Of a stretch of DNA of 64,000 nt, positions 43,464 through 52,836 are shown in pieces (position 1 is the stretch's first letter; each line of letters opens with the position of its first letter). The notes beneath the pieces are model-generated. The model had not been told where the DNA came from. It did no database searches and saw only the letters and a list, made by a program, of their open reading frames with translations. Location of the stretch: positions 27,197 to 91,196 of the forward strand of contig ONIY01000007.1 of NCBI GenBank assembly GCA_900318065.1, read 5' to 3'. This DNA comes from an uncultured Prevotellaceae bacterium (lineage in GTDB: Bacteria; Bacteroidota; Bacteroidia; Bacteroidales; Muribaculaceae). The position numbers and the translations under genes are program-made.

Positions 43464-45476
43464 TTACTTTCCTACTGGTGCTGTGGGGTTGAAGTAGTAG
43501 TTGTCTTGTTTGTTCTTGCTGGTGTCGCTTTCCAGTTCGTGGTCGATGTTCTCATACTCGCTGTGCATGCTCTTGTACTCAGGTACAAATCGCTTCATGC
43601 TCTTTACCATGTCGTGGATGTTTCCGGTTTGGGCGAGTTCGATGATATTGTCAATATTGTTGCACACGTCCAGGTAGTCATACTTGCGCACCTGTGCAAT
43701 CATAATCTTCTCATTGTCGGTCTTTAGAGTGTTCTCCTTGTCGTTGAGCAGCTCTTCATATAGTTTCTCGCCTGGGCGCAGACCAATCTCCTCAATCTTG
43801 ATGTCGATGTGCGGACGCAGGCCGGCGAGCGAAATCATGCGAGTTGCGAGGTCGTAGATGCGCACTGGCTGGCCCATATCGAAGATGTAAATCTCGCCAC
43901 CGTGGCCCATGCATCCCGCCTCGAGCACCAGCGAGCACGCCTCGGGGATAGTCATGAAGTAGCGGATGATGTCGCGATGAGTAACGGTTACAGGACCGCC
44001 ATTCTCTATCTGCTTGCGGAACAACGGAATCACCGAGCCGTTGCTGCCCAGCACGTTGCCAAAGCGGGTGGTGATGAACTGAGTGTTCATGCCACGCTTT
44101 TGAGCATCGAAGAAAAGCGACTGGCAGTAAATCTCGGCAAGACGCTTGGTGCATCCCATGATATTGCTGGGGTTCACCGCCTTGTCGGTCGACACCATAA
44201 CAAACTTGTAGACGCCATATTTCAGAGCCAGGTCGGCGATATTCCTTGTGCCTTCCACATTGGTGAGCACCGCCTCGGTGGGATTGAGCTCCATCATGGG
44301 CACATGCTTGTAGGCGGCAGCGTGGAACACATATTTGGGCTGGAACTTCTTGAACGCCTTCTCCATGCGCGCCTTGTTGTGCACGTCGCCCATGAAAAGC
44401 ACCACATTAGCCTCGGGGAAGTCCTTCTTCATCTCAAGACTCAGGTCGTGCATTGGCGTCTCGGCCTGGTCCACAAGTACAATCTGCCTTGCCTTGTAGC
44501 TTGCCACCTGTCGCACGATCTCACTGCCTATCGAGCCGCAGGCACCAGTGATGAGCACCACCGAGTCCTTGATGTGCGAGCGCACCAGCGTGTTGTTGAG
44601 GATAATGGGGTCGCGTCCCAGCAAGTCCTCAATCTGGACCTCCTTGATATAGGTTGAGATGTTGGAGCCTTCACGTTCGTCGTCAAGTTCAAACTCCTCA
44701 ACCTTGTTGATTGCCAGCAGGGCGATATTGTTCTCGATAAACGGGTCGGCAAAGCCGTTGCGCATGAGGCGGATGCTCGAGGAGTCGAAAATCAGGGCAT
44801 GAATGCCACCACCCACAAATATCCTCTTTATATCCTCGGGACGATATTTGTAGACCTTGAAACCGTTAATCTCGTCCTTATCCTTGCCACTCTTGATGCT
44901 CAGCAATCCCACCGGCTCATACTTGCCGTCGATCTCGCTCTTGAGGGCGTTGGCAAGGATTAGCGAGTCGAGCGAGGTGCCCAGCACCAGCACCTTCTTG
45001 CGCTTGCTGGCGCCAGCAGTGATGCGGGCATAGAGGTGCTTGATTACCAGTCGCTCAATGGTGAGCAGGGCAAACGACAGCACTCCCACATAGATTATTC
45101 CCCAGTAGCTGAACAGCACATGCTGTGTCACAGCCGAGTACACCAGGTTGAGGCCTATCAAAATGAGAGTTGACATGAAAACCACGACAAACTCGCGGTA
45201 CAAGTCCTCAATCACCGAAAGGCGAATGATACAAGTATAACTCTTTGACACATAGGTCACAAGGCCATATACAGCAACAATAATCACCAGGTTGCGAGCC
45301 ATCATCAGATAGCTGCCGCTCTCCTGTGGATTCAGGCTCGAAATAATGAAAATGGCATAACTACATGCCACAAGAAGCATGTCGATGAGAAGAATTACCC
45401 AGCGAGGAACTGTATTGGTCTTAAGTCGTTTAAACCACTTAATCTCAAAGAGTTGACGTATGACGTTATCTATCAT
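43464..45476 (-). CDS. Membrane nucleoside-diphosphate-sugar 4,6-dehydratase (CapD/WbpM-like)
   Basis: The 670-residue protein has four N-terminal membrane helices (residues about 20-150: WVILLIDMLLVACSYAIFII, LVIIVAVYGLVTYV, VVVFMSTLILIGLNLVYSAV, WGIIYVGVLSFALLTIERLV), a CoA-binding-like linker (KKVLVLGTSLDSLILANAL) and a C-terminal SDR dehydratase domain with the NAD motif ITGACGSIGSEIVRQ, STDKAVNPSNIMGCTKRLAE and RFGNVLGSNGSV. Such proteins make 4-keto-6-deoxy sugar nucleotides for capsule or O-glycans. The start at 45476 follows a fine promoter; upstream frame is noncoding. No glycosyltransferase cluster is adjacent. Confidence 0.9.
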   Translation of the reverse strand: MIDNVIRQLFEIKWFKRLKTNTVPRWVILLIDMLLVACSYAIFIISSLNPQESGSYLMMARNLVIIVAVYGLVTYVSKSYTCIIRLSVIEDLYREFVVVFMSTLILIGLNLVYSAVTQHVLFSYWGIIYVGVLSFALLTIERLVIKHLYARITAGASKRKKVLVLGTSLDSLILANALKSEIDGKYEPVGLLSIKSGKDKDEINGFKVYKYRPEDIKRIFVGGGIHALIFDSSSIRLMRNGFADPFIENNIALLAINKVEEFELDDEREGSNISTYIKEVQIEDLLGRDPIILNNTLVRSHIKDSVVLITGACGSIGSEIVRQVASYKARQIVLVDQAETPMHDLSLEMKKDFPEANVVLFMGDVHNKARMEKAFKKFQPKYVFHAAAYKHVPMMELNPTEAVLTNVEGTRNIADLALKYGVYKFVMVSTDKAVNPSNIMGCTKRLAEIYCQSLFFDAQKRGMNTQFITTRFGNVLGSNGSVIPLFRKQIENGGPVTVTHRDIIRYFMTIPEACSLVLEAGCMGHGGEIYIFDMGQPVRIYDLATRMISLAGLRPHIDIKIEEIGLRPGEKLYEELLNDKENTLKTDNEKIMIAQVRKYDYLDVCNNIDNIIELAQTGNIHDMVKSMKRFVPEYKSMHSEYENIDHELESDTSKNKQDNYYFNPTAPVGK

Positions 45477-45552
45477 TACACTTGCAAAAAGTTGGTTGAT
45501 AACAGGTGGCCACACAAAACCTGTAATATAGCCATCATAATTATTGCGGCGC

Positions 45553-45582
45553 AAATATACAATATTTATTTTACAAAACAAG
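45553..45582 (-). promoter_or_regulatory. Promoter of the dehydratase gene
   Basis: On the minus strand TTG, 19 bases, then TATATTTG (45553-45560) match the Bacteroidetes promoter. The ATG follows at 45476. Confidence 0.55.
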
Positions 45583-45654
45583 CAATAAACAACAAGGATT
45601 TTTCACAAACGCTTTTTTATTACCATTTTTTGCGTCCATGTCAAAAAAAAACAC

Positions 45655-45662
45655 TACCTTTG
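45655..45662 (+). promoter_or_regulatory. -7 element of the PCMD lipoprotein gene
   Basis: TACCTTTG matches TAnnTTTG, with TTTTTTG ending at 45632 upstream (spacing 22). The ATG is at 45716. Confidence 0.55.
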
Positions 45663-45715
45663 CAGTTTGAAAAATATATTTATTATATAATATTACGAAA
45701 CAACACGTTCTTGAA

Positions 45716-46885
45716 ATGAAATTAAAATTGAACAAAATAGTTGTATTAGTGGCAATTACAGCACTCAGCACCCTCATGAGCTCGTGCTTCAAGGAAGAAC
45801 CCCTCAATGCCGAGTGCGACATCGAGAAGGCATGGGTGCACGTGAGCAATGTTGACGCCTACTTCTACAGCCCCACCGACTCCCTGATTGAGGTCATCAG
45901 CACCGAAGACAAGATTGTCTTCAACATGCGTGACGGCGCCGACATCACGGCCCTGGCACCACAGTTTGTCATTACCGATGGCGCCACTATCACTCCTGCC
46001 AGTGGCACCGTGCATGACTTCAGCAACGGTCCCGTGACCTACACCGTGACCTCTCAGGACGGCAACTGGAGCCGCAAGTACACCGTGGAGTGCAACCGCG
46101 TGTCGCACTACACCACTGCGGTGTGGAACTTCGACTTCGAGCACTTTGAGCTTGACCCAAGCAACGAGTCGTCCTACTACATCTGGCACAACACTCTGCC
46201 CGACGGCAGCCTGGGCAACGACTGGGCGAGTGGCAACGCCGGCTTCAAGCTTAGCATGAAGTTTGCACTACCCAACGAGTACCCCACCAGCGTGCTTGAA
46301 GACAGCTATGATGGCCATGGCGTGCAGCTTGTCACCCGCAGCACGGGAGCCTTGGGCCAGATGAGCAAGAAGCCCATTGCCGCCGGCAACATGTTCCTGG
46401 GACGATTCAATGTCACCAAGGCGCTGACCAAGACCATGGAGGCCACCGAGTTTGGCATTCCATTCACCCAGAAGCCCTTGCGCCTCTCGGGCTACTACCA
46501 GTACAGTCCCAGCACTCCATTCATAGACAAGAACTTCAATGAGTACCCCGACCGCATCGACGCCGGCGACATCTACTCGGTGCTCTACATCAACCACGAC
46601 CGCAACGGCAATCCCGTGGTGCTCTACGGCGACAACGTGCTCTCGAGCGACCTCATTGTTGCTGTTGCCCGCGTTGCCAGTGTCAATGAGACCAACGGCG
46701 AGTGGGTTCACTTCGACATCGAGTATGAGTACAGGAAAGACATCGACGAGGAGTTGCTCAAGGAGCGTGGCTACAACCTCACCATCGTGTTCTCGTCGAG
46801 CATCGAGGGAGCCACCTTTGAGGGCGCCATTGGCAGCACGCTCAAGGTGGACAAGGTGAGACTCACTTGCGAGACTAAAGAGTAG
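45716..46885 (+). CDS. PCMD-domain lipoprotein
   Basis: The 389-residue product has a lipoprotein signal with lipobox LMSSC at about residues 20-24, then a BACON/Ig-like N-terminal region (VFNMRDGADITALAPQFVI, TYTVTSQDGNWSRKYTVEC). The C-terminal two thirds is a PCMD (putative carbohydrate metabolism) domain: WNFDFEHFEL, GAQLVTRSTG-like GVQLVTRSTGALGQMSKKP, LFLGRFNV-like MFLGRFNVTKAL, GYYQYSP and VDKVRLTC at the end. It is anchored in the outer or inner membrane and is thought to bind glycans. It is followed after 32 bases by a barrel protein gene, a common Bacteroidales pair. Confidence 0.88.
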   Translation: MKLKLNKIVVLVAITALSTLMSSCFKEEPLNAECDIEKAWVHVSNVDAYFYSPTDSLIEVISTEDKIVFNMRDGADITALAPQFVITDGATITPASGTVHDFSNGPVTYTVTSQDGNWSRKYTVECNRVSHYTTAVWNFDFEHFELDPSNESSYYIWHNTLPDGSLGNDWASGNAGFKLSMKFALPNEYPTSVLEDSYDGHGVQLVTRSTGALGQMSKKPIAAGNMFLGRFNVTKALTKTMEATEFGIPFTQKPLRLSGYYQYSPSTPFIDKNFNEYPDRIDAGDIYSVLYINHDRNGNPVVLYGDNVLSSDLIVAVARVASVNETNGEWVHFDIEYEYRKDIDEELLKERGYNLTIVFSSSIEGATFEGAIGSTLKVDKVRLTCETKE

Positions 46886-46917
46886 TTAGGCAGTTATCAC
46901 AATTCAGACTTCAAGAC

Positions 46918-47703
46918 ATGAAACGATATATCACATCAATATTAATCGCAACGATTGCAACAATGAGCGCGTGGGCAGCCACGCCCAACGATAACAACCG
47001 CAGCAATCTGCAAAAGTTCTTCCACAATGTGGAGGGCTATGGACGACTGGGCTACTCCATTGGTGGCACAGCCCCCATGGGCATGCCTGCCGAGATAAGG
47101 AAACTCAACAAGTTCATCCTCCAGCCCAATGTGTCGTTTGGCGCCGACCTCATCAAGCCCGCCAGCCAGCACTGGGGCGTGCTTGCCGGCATCCACTTCG
47201 AGAACAAGGCGATGCACATCGACGCCACCGTCAAGAACTACCACATGCAGATTACCCAGGGTGGCCAGACCCTCGAGGGCCGTTTCACCGGCAAGAACGA
47301 CAGCCACGCTGTGCAGTGGACTTTCACCATTCCAGTACAGGCGGTCTACAAGTTCAACGACAAGTGGAAATTGAAGTTTGGCCCCTACTTCTCCTATGTG
47401 ACCAGTTGCAACTTCGATGGCTTTGCCTACGACGGCTATCTGCGCGTTGACGACCCCACCGGTGCCAAAGTGCTGCTGGGCAACACCGACGAAGAACGCG
47501 GCAACTACGACTTCCGCGACGACGTGCGCAAGGTGCAGTGGGGCATGGGAGTGGGCGTAGACTACTTCTTCGCTCGCCGTTTTGGCATCTTTGCCGACCT
47601 CAACTGGGGCCTGAGCGGTTTCTTCAAGAGCAGTTTCAAGACCCTTGACCAGACCCTCTACCCCATCTACGGAACCCTGGGCATTGCCTACCGGTTTAAG
47701 TAG
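46918..47703 (+). CDS. Outer-membrane beta-barrel protein (PorT-like OMP_b-brl)
   Basis: The 261-residue protein has a signal peptide (MKRYITSILIATIATMSAWA) and alternating amphipathic strands ending in an aromatic terminal strand (LYPIYGTLGIAYRFK). It includes GVLAGIHFENKAMHIDATVK, WKLKFGPYFSYVTSC and FGIFADLNWGLSGFF. It fits the small eight-to-ten-strand barrel families of Bacteroidetes. It probably forms a unit with the PCMD lipoprotein gene just upstream. Confidence 0.85.
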   Translation: MKRYITSILIATIATMSAWAATPNDNNRSNLQKFFHNVEGYGRLGYSIGGTAPMGMPAEIRKLNKFILQPNVSFGADLIKPASQHWGVLAGIHFENKAMHIDATVKNYHMQITQGGQTLEGRFTGKNDSHAVQWTFTIPVQAVYKFNDKWKLKFGPYFSYVTSCNFDGFAYDGYLRVDDPTGAKVLLGNTDEERGNYDFRDDVRKVQWGMGVGVDYFFARRFGIFADLNWGLSGFFKSSFKTLDQTLYPIYGTLGIAYRFK

Positions 47704-47790
47704 TGTATATTAATATGTGTAAAAGACTAAATTAAAACATAACATTTTAAAGTTATCATGGCTGGACAAACGTCCAAATATCAGGCGACA

Positions 47791-47915
47791 GACTCCCCCT
47801 CTAAGATAGAGGGGGCGGGGGGGAGTATGATGCTATTGCCTGGAACTTTCCAAACAATTGCATCATCGCTTGGTGGTCATACTCCCCCTAACCCCCTCTA
47901 ACTTAGAGGGGGAAC
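47791..47915. repeat. Inverted-repeat (MITE-like) element of CCCCCTCTA hairpins
   Basis: ACTCCCCCTCTAAGATAGAG at the left and its near-reverse complement at the right (ending CTAACTTAGAGGGGGAAC) form imperfect terminal inverted repeats of about 38 bp around about 50 bp. Each end is itself a hairpin CCCCCTCTA-n3-TAGAGGGGG. Single ends of the same family lie at 52837 and 60576. It fills much of the gap 47704-47982. Confidence 0.8.
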
Positions 47916-47982
47916 ATACCCTTCCCTTAATTGTGACAAGACACTAAATTTAAAATCAAATAATCATTTAAACGTTTAAATC

Positions 47983-48528
47983 ATGAAGAAAATTTTTACT
48001 TTTGTAGCAGCTGCAGCTCTGAGCTTGGCAGCAATTGCCAACGACTATGCCGGCAACATTACAGTATTGATCAACAATGAAGGTACAACTCAAGAAACCA
48101 CCATCACCATCACTCAGAATGAAGATGAGACCTACTGCTTGAGCATCAAGAACTTCAAGCTCTCCAACGAAGAAACCACTATCGACGTGGGCAACATCGT
48201 GGTTGACAGCCTGAAGGGCTACACCATCAATGGCCTCACTACCGTGGTTGCCGACCAGGTAATCCAAATTCAGGAAGGTGACGACCCCAATGTTTCGACG
48301 TGGTATGGTCCATTTTTGGGTGATGTGCCCATTATAATGGCTGCTCAGTTTGACGACACCAAGGCTAAGGCCGACATCGATATCGACATGAGAACTATTC
48401 TGGAGCAATTCATCAACGTGAAGTTTGAGACTCCTGGCTACAGTGGCAAATATGGCGACGTGAACGGCGACGGCAATGTTACAGCCAACGACGTTACTGC
48501 TGTCTACAACGTAATCCTGGGTCAATAA
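47983..48528 (+). CDS. Secreted calycin-like protein with a dockerin-type end
   Basis: The 181-residue protein has a signal peptide (MKKIFTFVAAAALSLAAIA), then a calycin/lipocalin-like beta domain seen in Bacteroidales secreted proteins (YAGNITVLINNEGTTQETTI, NEDETYCLSIKNFKL, VVADQVIQIQEGDD). It ends with one dockerin-like calcium motif (GDVNGDGNVTANDVTAVYNV). The calycin domain probably binds a small hydrophobic ligand. The tail equals half of a type I dockerin; a similar but double motif is at 63703. The gene at 48842 starts with a related beta domain. Confidence 0.78.
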   Translation: MKKIFTFVAAAALSLAAIANDYAGNITVLINNEGTTQETTITITQNEDETYCLSIKNFKLSNEETTIDVGNIVVDSLKGYTINGLTTVVADQVIQIQEGDDPNVSTWYGPFLGDVPIIMAAQFDDTKAKADIDIDMRTILEQFINVKFETPGYSGKYGDVNGDGNVTANDVTAVYNVILGQ

Positions 48529-48648
48529 CCCTTGCACACTACCCAACCCACATTCAATTAGATGCAGAATGGGGGTTACTGACCTTACTGGGCGTAAGAG
48601 ATATTATGGAATAACTGTGGGTGTTGCAAAAGGTTGAACAAGTGTCAC

Positions 48649-48739
48649 TGTAGGGACAACGCGTGCGTTGTCCGTTAACAGCAAACCTGTTGATGACCAA
48701 ATCTCTACCAAAGCGGACAAGGCACGCCTTGTCCCTACA
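48649..48739. repeat. Pair of GTAG-footed REP hairpins in inverted orientation
   Basis: TGTAG followed by GGACAACGC-GT-GCGTTGTCC opens the element. GGACAAGGC-AC-GCCTTGTCC followed by CTACA closes it, so the whole 91-bp unit has inverted ends TGTAGGGACAA / TTGTCCCTACA, like a BIME. The remainder of the gap 48529-48841 shows nothing else clear. Confidence 0.85.
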
Positions 48740-48841
48740 AAATGAGAATTCAGGAGTTTTTACAACACCCACGACTTACCCCCAGAATACTCAAGTTACA
48801 TTAAGAAACTTACATCAGGTAATATTAATTATCTATCAACA

Positions 48842-50683
48842 ATGAAGAAATTTTTATCAACAATGCTCGCAGCAGTGGTTGCCATGGCAGCCGGGGCTAC
48901 CGATTATACCGGCACGCTCACCGTCGACGGCACAGCATCGCAGGCCACCGTGCATGTGACCAATAGCGGTAGCAACTACACCGTTGCTATCAGCAATGTG
49001 TCATCGGTCGGCAACATTACCATCACTGCTCCTGGCACTACCGAAAGCGGACTCACTCGCGTTGTTACCAGCCAAGAGATTGAGGCAGGACAAGCCAACC
49101 TCGTGCTGGTTTTCAACCAATATGCGATGGGCTTCAACCTTGACATCGTTTCAGACCAAGGAAACACAACAAACGTGAAATTCGCTCAAGACGGCGAGAC
49201 CACTGGCTACCAAATCAAGAACAGCGGCTTCGAGAACTTCGTAGAAAGTAGTGGTGAGCCCTTTGCTTGGCACGGATTTAAGAGCGCTACGGGGACTTTT
49301 GCCGGAGCAGCGCAAGGGAAATTAGGTTCAAGTACAGATAAAAGACCAGGCTCTACTGGTTCAAAAAGTGCTGTGATAACATCAGGTAAATTTATGGTAA
49401 TCAACAACGGCACAATGACAACAGGTCGCCTGAATGCGGGCAGCATGTCTGCTACCAATACCGCCAACCACAGCGAAATGAACATGGGTTCTGCAGAAAC
49501 TGATGCAAATGGTGACCCATTCTACACCATTATGCACGGTCGCCCCGATGCCATCAAGTTCTGGATTAAGTTCTCACAAGGCACGCATAACAACAGTTAT
49601 CCTAATGCAACCATGAGTGCCATCATCACCGATGGCACCTACTATCAGGATCCTGAAGATAAGGCTTACACCAACAAACTCGCTACTGCCAAGAACAACA
49701 CTATAGCAGAATGCGATTGGACCGAGATGAATGTACCTTTCTCTTATGATTATGATAATGAAAATGTTGATGGGAAGGCTCTACTTGTAACCTTCTCGAC
49801 CAACGCAACTCCTGGCAAGGGCAGTGATGGCGACAAGGTGTGGATTGACGATATCGCTATGGTCTACAACGCTGCTATCACTGGCATAACCGTTAATGGG
49901 CAGGCGCTTAAGGGCTTCTCGCAGGATGTGTATGAGTACAACTTCCGCCTTGCCGATGGTGAGACTATCAGCGAGAGCGACATCAACGCCACCTTCGAGA
50001 GCTCTCACGCTTATCTCGTGAAGAAAGTGGTTGACACCGACCTTGCCACTAAGGTTTTCGTTGCTGTGGTGAGCAATGACCTCAACACAATCAAGGTATA
50101 CACTATCAACTACCTCAAGCCAATGACCCTCACCGATGTGATGTTCACACGCGAGCGCCAGTGGGCCACTTGGTATGGCGACATGAACCTTGAACTGCCC
50201 GCCAACGTTACCGCAAGCGTGGTGACAGGCATCAAGGGCAACACTGTCGTACTTCAAAGCATTGGCTACATTCCCGCTGGTGTGGGCGTGCTGCTCAACA
50301 GCAACACAATCGCCAATACTGTGAAAGCCTATCAGTATTCTGGTGCCACAACAAGCGCCAGCAGCTTGCTCGTGGGCTCCAACGGCAAGGCCGAAGTGAG
50401 CAACGCCTACCTGCTCTACAACAACCAGTTCATTCTTGCTCAGGAGAACACTACAGTGCCAGCCCACCGCTGCTATCTGCCCGTTCCCAGCGACATGCAG
50501 AATGCACCACACGTGCTCATGATAGGCAACCAAGGCACTGTGACCGCTATCGACGACATCAGCACCAGTGACCGCAAGATTGACGCTATCTACAACGCCC
50601 AAGGTCAGCGAGTGAACGAGAATGCAACCGGCATCCTCATCATCCGCTACACCGACGGCACCACCACAAAGGTGATTAGATAA
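48842..50683 (+). CDS. Secreted PCMD-domain protein with shared C-terminal module
   Basis: The 613-residue protein has a signal peptide (MKKFLSTMLAAVVAMAAGA), a short calycin-like N-terminal domain (DYTGTLTVDGTASQATVHV), a PCMD domain at about 115-335 (NSGFENFVESSGEPFAWHGF, RPDAIKFWIKFSQG, KVWIDDIAMVYN), an Ig-like linker and, from about 430, the module WATWYGDMNLELPANVTASV, YIPAGVGVLLNS, VPAHRCYLPVPSDMQ. This module is shared with the repeat proteins at 7743 and 11497-15452. A sorting-like tail follows (YNAQGQRVNENATGILIIRY). Likely surface-exposed; may bind glycan. A terminator follows at 50708. Confidence 0.78.
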   Translation: MKKFLSTMLAAVVAMAAGATDYTGTLTVDGTASQATVHVTNSGSNYTVAISNVSSVGNITITAPGTTESGLTRVVTSQEIEAGQANLVLVFNQYAMGFNLDIVSDQGNTTNVKFAQDGETTGYQIKNSGFENFVESSGEPFAWHGFKSATGTFAGAAQGKLGSSTDKRPGSTGSKSAVITSGKFMVINNGTMTTGRLNAGSMSATNTANHSEMNMGSAETDANGDPFYTIMHGRPDAIKFWIKFSQGTHNNSYPNATMSAIITDGTYYQDPEDKAYTNKLATAKNNTIAECDWTEMNVPFSYDYDNENVDGKALLVTFSTNATPGKGSDGDKVWIDDIAMVYNAAITGITVNGQALKGFSQDVYEYNFRLADGETISESDINATFESSHAYLVKKVVDTDLATKVFVAVVSNDLNTIKVYTINYLKPMTLTDVMFTRERQWATWYGDMNLELPANVTASVVTGIKGNTVVLQSIGYIPAGVGVLLNSNTIANTVKAYQYSGATTSASSLLVGSNGKAEVSNAYLLYNNQFILAQENTTVPAHRCYLPVPSDMQNAPHVLMIGNQGTVTAIDDISTSDRKIDAIYNAQGQRVNENATGILIIRYTDGTTTKVIR

Positions 50684-50707
50684 CGACACCCCTATCGATA
50701 ATATAAA

Positions 50708-50746
50708 GAAACAGCCATTACCCTCGAGGATAGTGGCTGTTTCTTT
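50708..50746. terminator. Terminator between convergent genes
   Basis: GAAACAGCCATTA and TAGTGGCTGTTTC form a stem with one mismatch. It is followed by TTTATG on the plus strand and preceded by TATAAAGAAA, so it can serve both strands. Confidence 0.65.
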
Positions 50747-50774
50747 ATGCTGCTAATTGACGGCGACCAGCCGT

Positions 50775-51740
50775 TTACTTGGGATTGTTCACCACATTGA
50801 TGGGGTGACCTTCCATGAACGATTTCACGTTGTCGACCACCACATCCATCAGGCGCTGGCGGGCTTCGGCGCTCGTCCAGCCAATGTGTGGTGTGAAGTA
50901 GCAGTTGTCGAGGGCGAGCAGTGGATTATCGGGCGCAGGAGGCTCCTGACACAGCACGTCGACAGCGGCGGCAGCTATCACGCCGTTGCGCAGAGCGTGG
51001 GCGAGGTCTTCCTCCACGATGAGCGGCCCGCGGCTGGTGTTGATGAGCATTGCGGTGGGCTTCATGAGCGCCAGACGGCGAGCGTCGACCATGCCGCGAG
51101 TGCCATCGGTCAACGGGCAGTGCAGACTCACAGCGTCGCTCTCGCTGAACACCTGGTCGAGGGACTGGGCGCGCGTGATATAGGCAGGCAGCACCTCTTG
51201 TGGCTTGCTGGTGAATGCGAGCACCTTCATGCCAAAGGCTGCTGCAATCCTTGCCACTGTGCTGCCAATGTTACCAAGCCCCACCACTCCCATCGTCTTG
51301 CCATCGAGCTCGATGAACGGTGCGCTGCAGTATGTGTAGTCGATGCTCTGGCTCCACACCCCTGCGCGAGCCTCGCGCGTGTAGTGCTCGGCATGAGTTG
51401 TCATGTTGAGCAGGTGGGCTATCGCCACCTGTGCCACCGATGCGGTGCTGTAGGCAGGCACATTGGTGACAACGATGCCGCGCTCGTTGGCCGCCTCCAG
51501 GTCCACGATGTTGAACCCCGTGGCAATCACGCCAATGCACTTGAGGTTAGGCAGCGCCTCGATGAGCTTGCGGTCAAAGACCACTTTGTTGGTCAAGAGC
51601 ACGTCGGCCGGCAGTGCTCGCTCGATGATTTCCTCGGGCTTGCTGCGCGGATACACCGTCACGTCGCCCAGCCTCTCCAGTGGTTCCCACGACAAGTCGC
51701 CAGGGTTGCCCACATATCCGTCAAGAACGATAATTTTCAT
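50775..51740 (-). CDS. D-2-hydroxyacid dehydrogenase (hydroxypyruvate/glycerate type)
   Basis: The 321-residue NAD-dependent oxidoreductase interconverts 2-oxo and D-2-hydroxy acids. The Rossmann motif is VVGLGNIGSTVARIAAAFGM. Catalytic parts are Arg in LINTSRGPLIVEEDL, Glu in AVDVLCQEPPAPDNPL and His in NCYFTPHIGWTSAEARQRL. The catalytic pattern and length match hydroxypyruvate/glycerate dehydrogenases; the substrate is not certain. It stands alone between convergent and divergent neighbours. Confidence 0.9.
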   Translation of the reverse strand: MKIIVLDGYVGNPGDLSWEPLERLGDVTVYPRSKPEEIIERALPADVLLTNKVVFDRKLIEALPNLKCIGVIATGFNIVDLEAANERGIVVTNVPAYSTASVAQVAIAHLLNMTTHAEHYTREARAGVWSQSIDYTYCSAPFIELDGKTMGVVGLGNIGSTVARIAAAFGMKVLAFTSKPQEVLPAYITRAQSLDQVFSESDAVSLHCPLTDGTRGMVDARRLALMKPTAMLINTSRGPLIVEEDLAHALRNGVIAAAAVDVLCQEPPAPDNPLLALDNCYFTPHIGWTSAEARQRLMDVVVDNVKSFMEGHPINVVNNPK

Positions 51741-51854
51741 GATTAGTTTTTGTTTTAAAAAGAATTATAGTGCAAAAATAGTAAATCTTATCAAATAAAA
51801 CAACCATCCCAGGATTTTCCTGAGATGGCTTGACTCATATATCTGTCACAATTC

Positions 51855-52604
51855 TTATTTCTGGCGGGTGAAGCGTTGCTTGTTGAAGATGCTGTCCCAG
51901 CGCAGTTTTATTACTCCAAATAGCGCCTCGCTGAAGATGCCGCCGCTCATCTTGCTCGTGCCCAGCACGCGGTTGATGAACACGATGGGCACCTCCTTGA
52001 TGCGGAATCCCATCTTGTAGGCAGTGAACTTCATCTCAATCTGGAAGGCGTAGCCCTTAAACTCGATGGCGTCGAGGTTGATAGCCTCAAGCACCTGGCG
52101 ACGGTAGCACACGAATCCCGCAGTGGTGTCGCGCACGTTCATGCCAGTGACAATGCGCACATAGGCCGACGCATAATAGCTCATGAGCACCCTGCCCATG
52201 GGCCAGTTCACCACGTTGACGCCACTAATGTATCGCGAGCCCACCGAGAGGTCGGCGCCTTCCTGTGAGCATGCGCGCTGCAACGGGATCAGGTCCTCAG
52301 GACGGTGAGAGAAGTCGGCATCCATCTCAATGATGTAGTCATAGCCCTTCTCGAGCGCCCACTTGAATCCGGCGATATAGGCAGTGCCAAGACCGAGTTT
52401 GCCGCTGCGCTTGACGATGTTGATGCGGTCGGGGATCTCGGTCATTAGCCTCTCCACAATGGCTGCGGTGCCATCGGGACTGTTGTCGTCGATGACCAGC
52501 ACGTCGAAGCGGTGCTGCTCCTCAAGCGCGAGAACCGCCTTGATGATAGCCTCTATGTTCTCTTTCTCGTTGTAGGTGGGGATGATAACTACACTGTCGC
52601 TCAT
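51855..52604 (-). CDS. Dolichol-phosphate-mannose-synthase-like GT2 glycosyltransferase
   Basis: The 249-residue GT-A enzyme has VVIIPTYNEKENIEAII, VIDDNSPDGTAAIVE, IEMDADFSHRPEDLIPL (the metal-binding D-x-D) and VGSRYISGV. Like bacterial polyprenol-monophosphomannose synthases it is short and lacks C-terminal membrane helices. It likely transfers a hexose from a nucleotide sugar to a polyprenyl phosphate at the inner membrane, giving a donor for envelope glycosylation. Confidence 0.9.
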   Translation of the reverse strand: MSDSVVIIPTYNEKENIEAIIKAVLALEEQHRFDVLVIDDNSPDGTAAIVERLMTEIPDRINIVKRSGKLGLGTAYIAGFKWALEKGYDYIIEMDADFSHRPEDLIPLQRACSQEGADLSVGSRYISGVNVVNWPMGRVLMSYYASAYVRIVTGMNVRDTTAGFVCYRRQVLEAINLDAIEFKGYAFQIEMKFTAYKMGFRIKEVPIVFINRVLGTSKMSGGIFSEALFGVIKLRWDSIFNKQRFTRQK

Positions 52605-52836
52605 TACTTTATCTTACCTTTTCTTCTTAATTATTAATGACAGTAACTTTAAAACCGCTACTTTTCAAGTTACAAAAGTAATAATAAATTCACTAACCAA
52701 ATATTTTATCCACATTTTTTTAATATAAAAATCATTAATGCAGCAACAAATGTGCGATTTCAGGAGTGAAAAAGGTGGAAATCGTGTAACTGTGGATGTG
52801 TTATAATTCATGTTTAGTGCGCTTTGTTGTCCTCGC

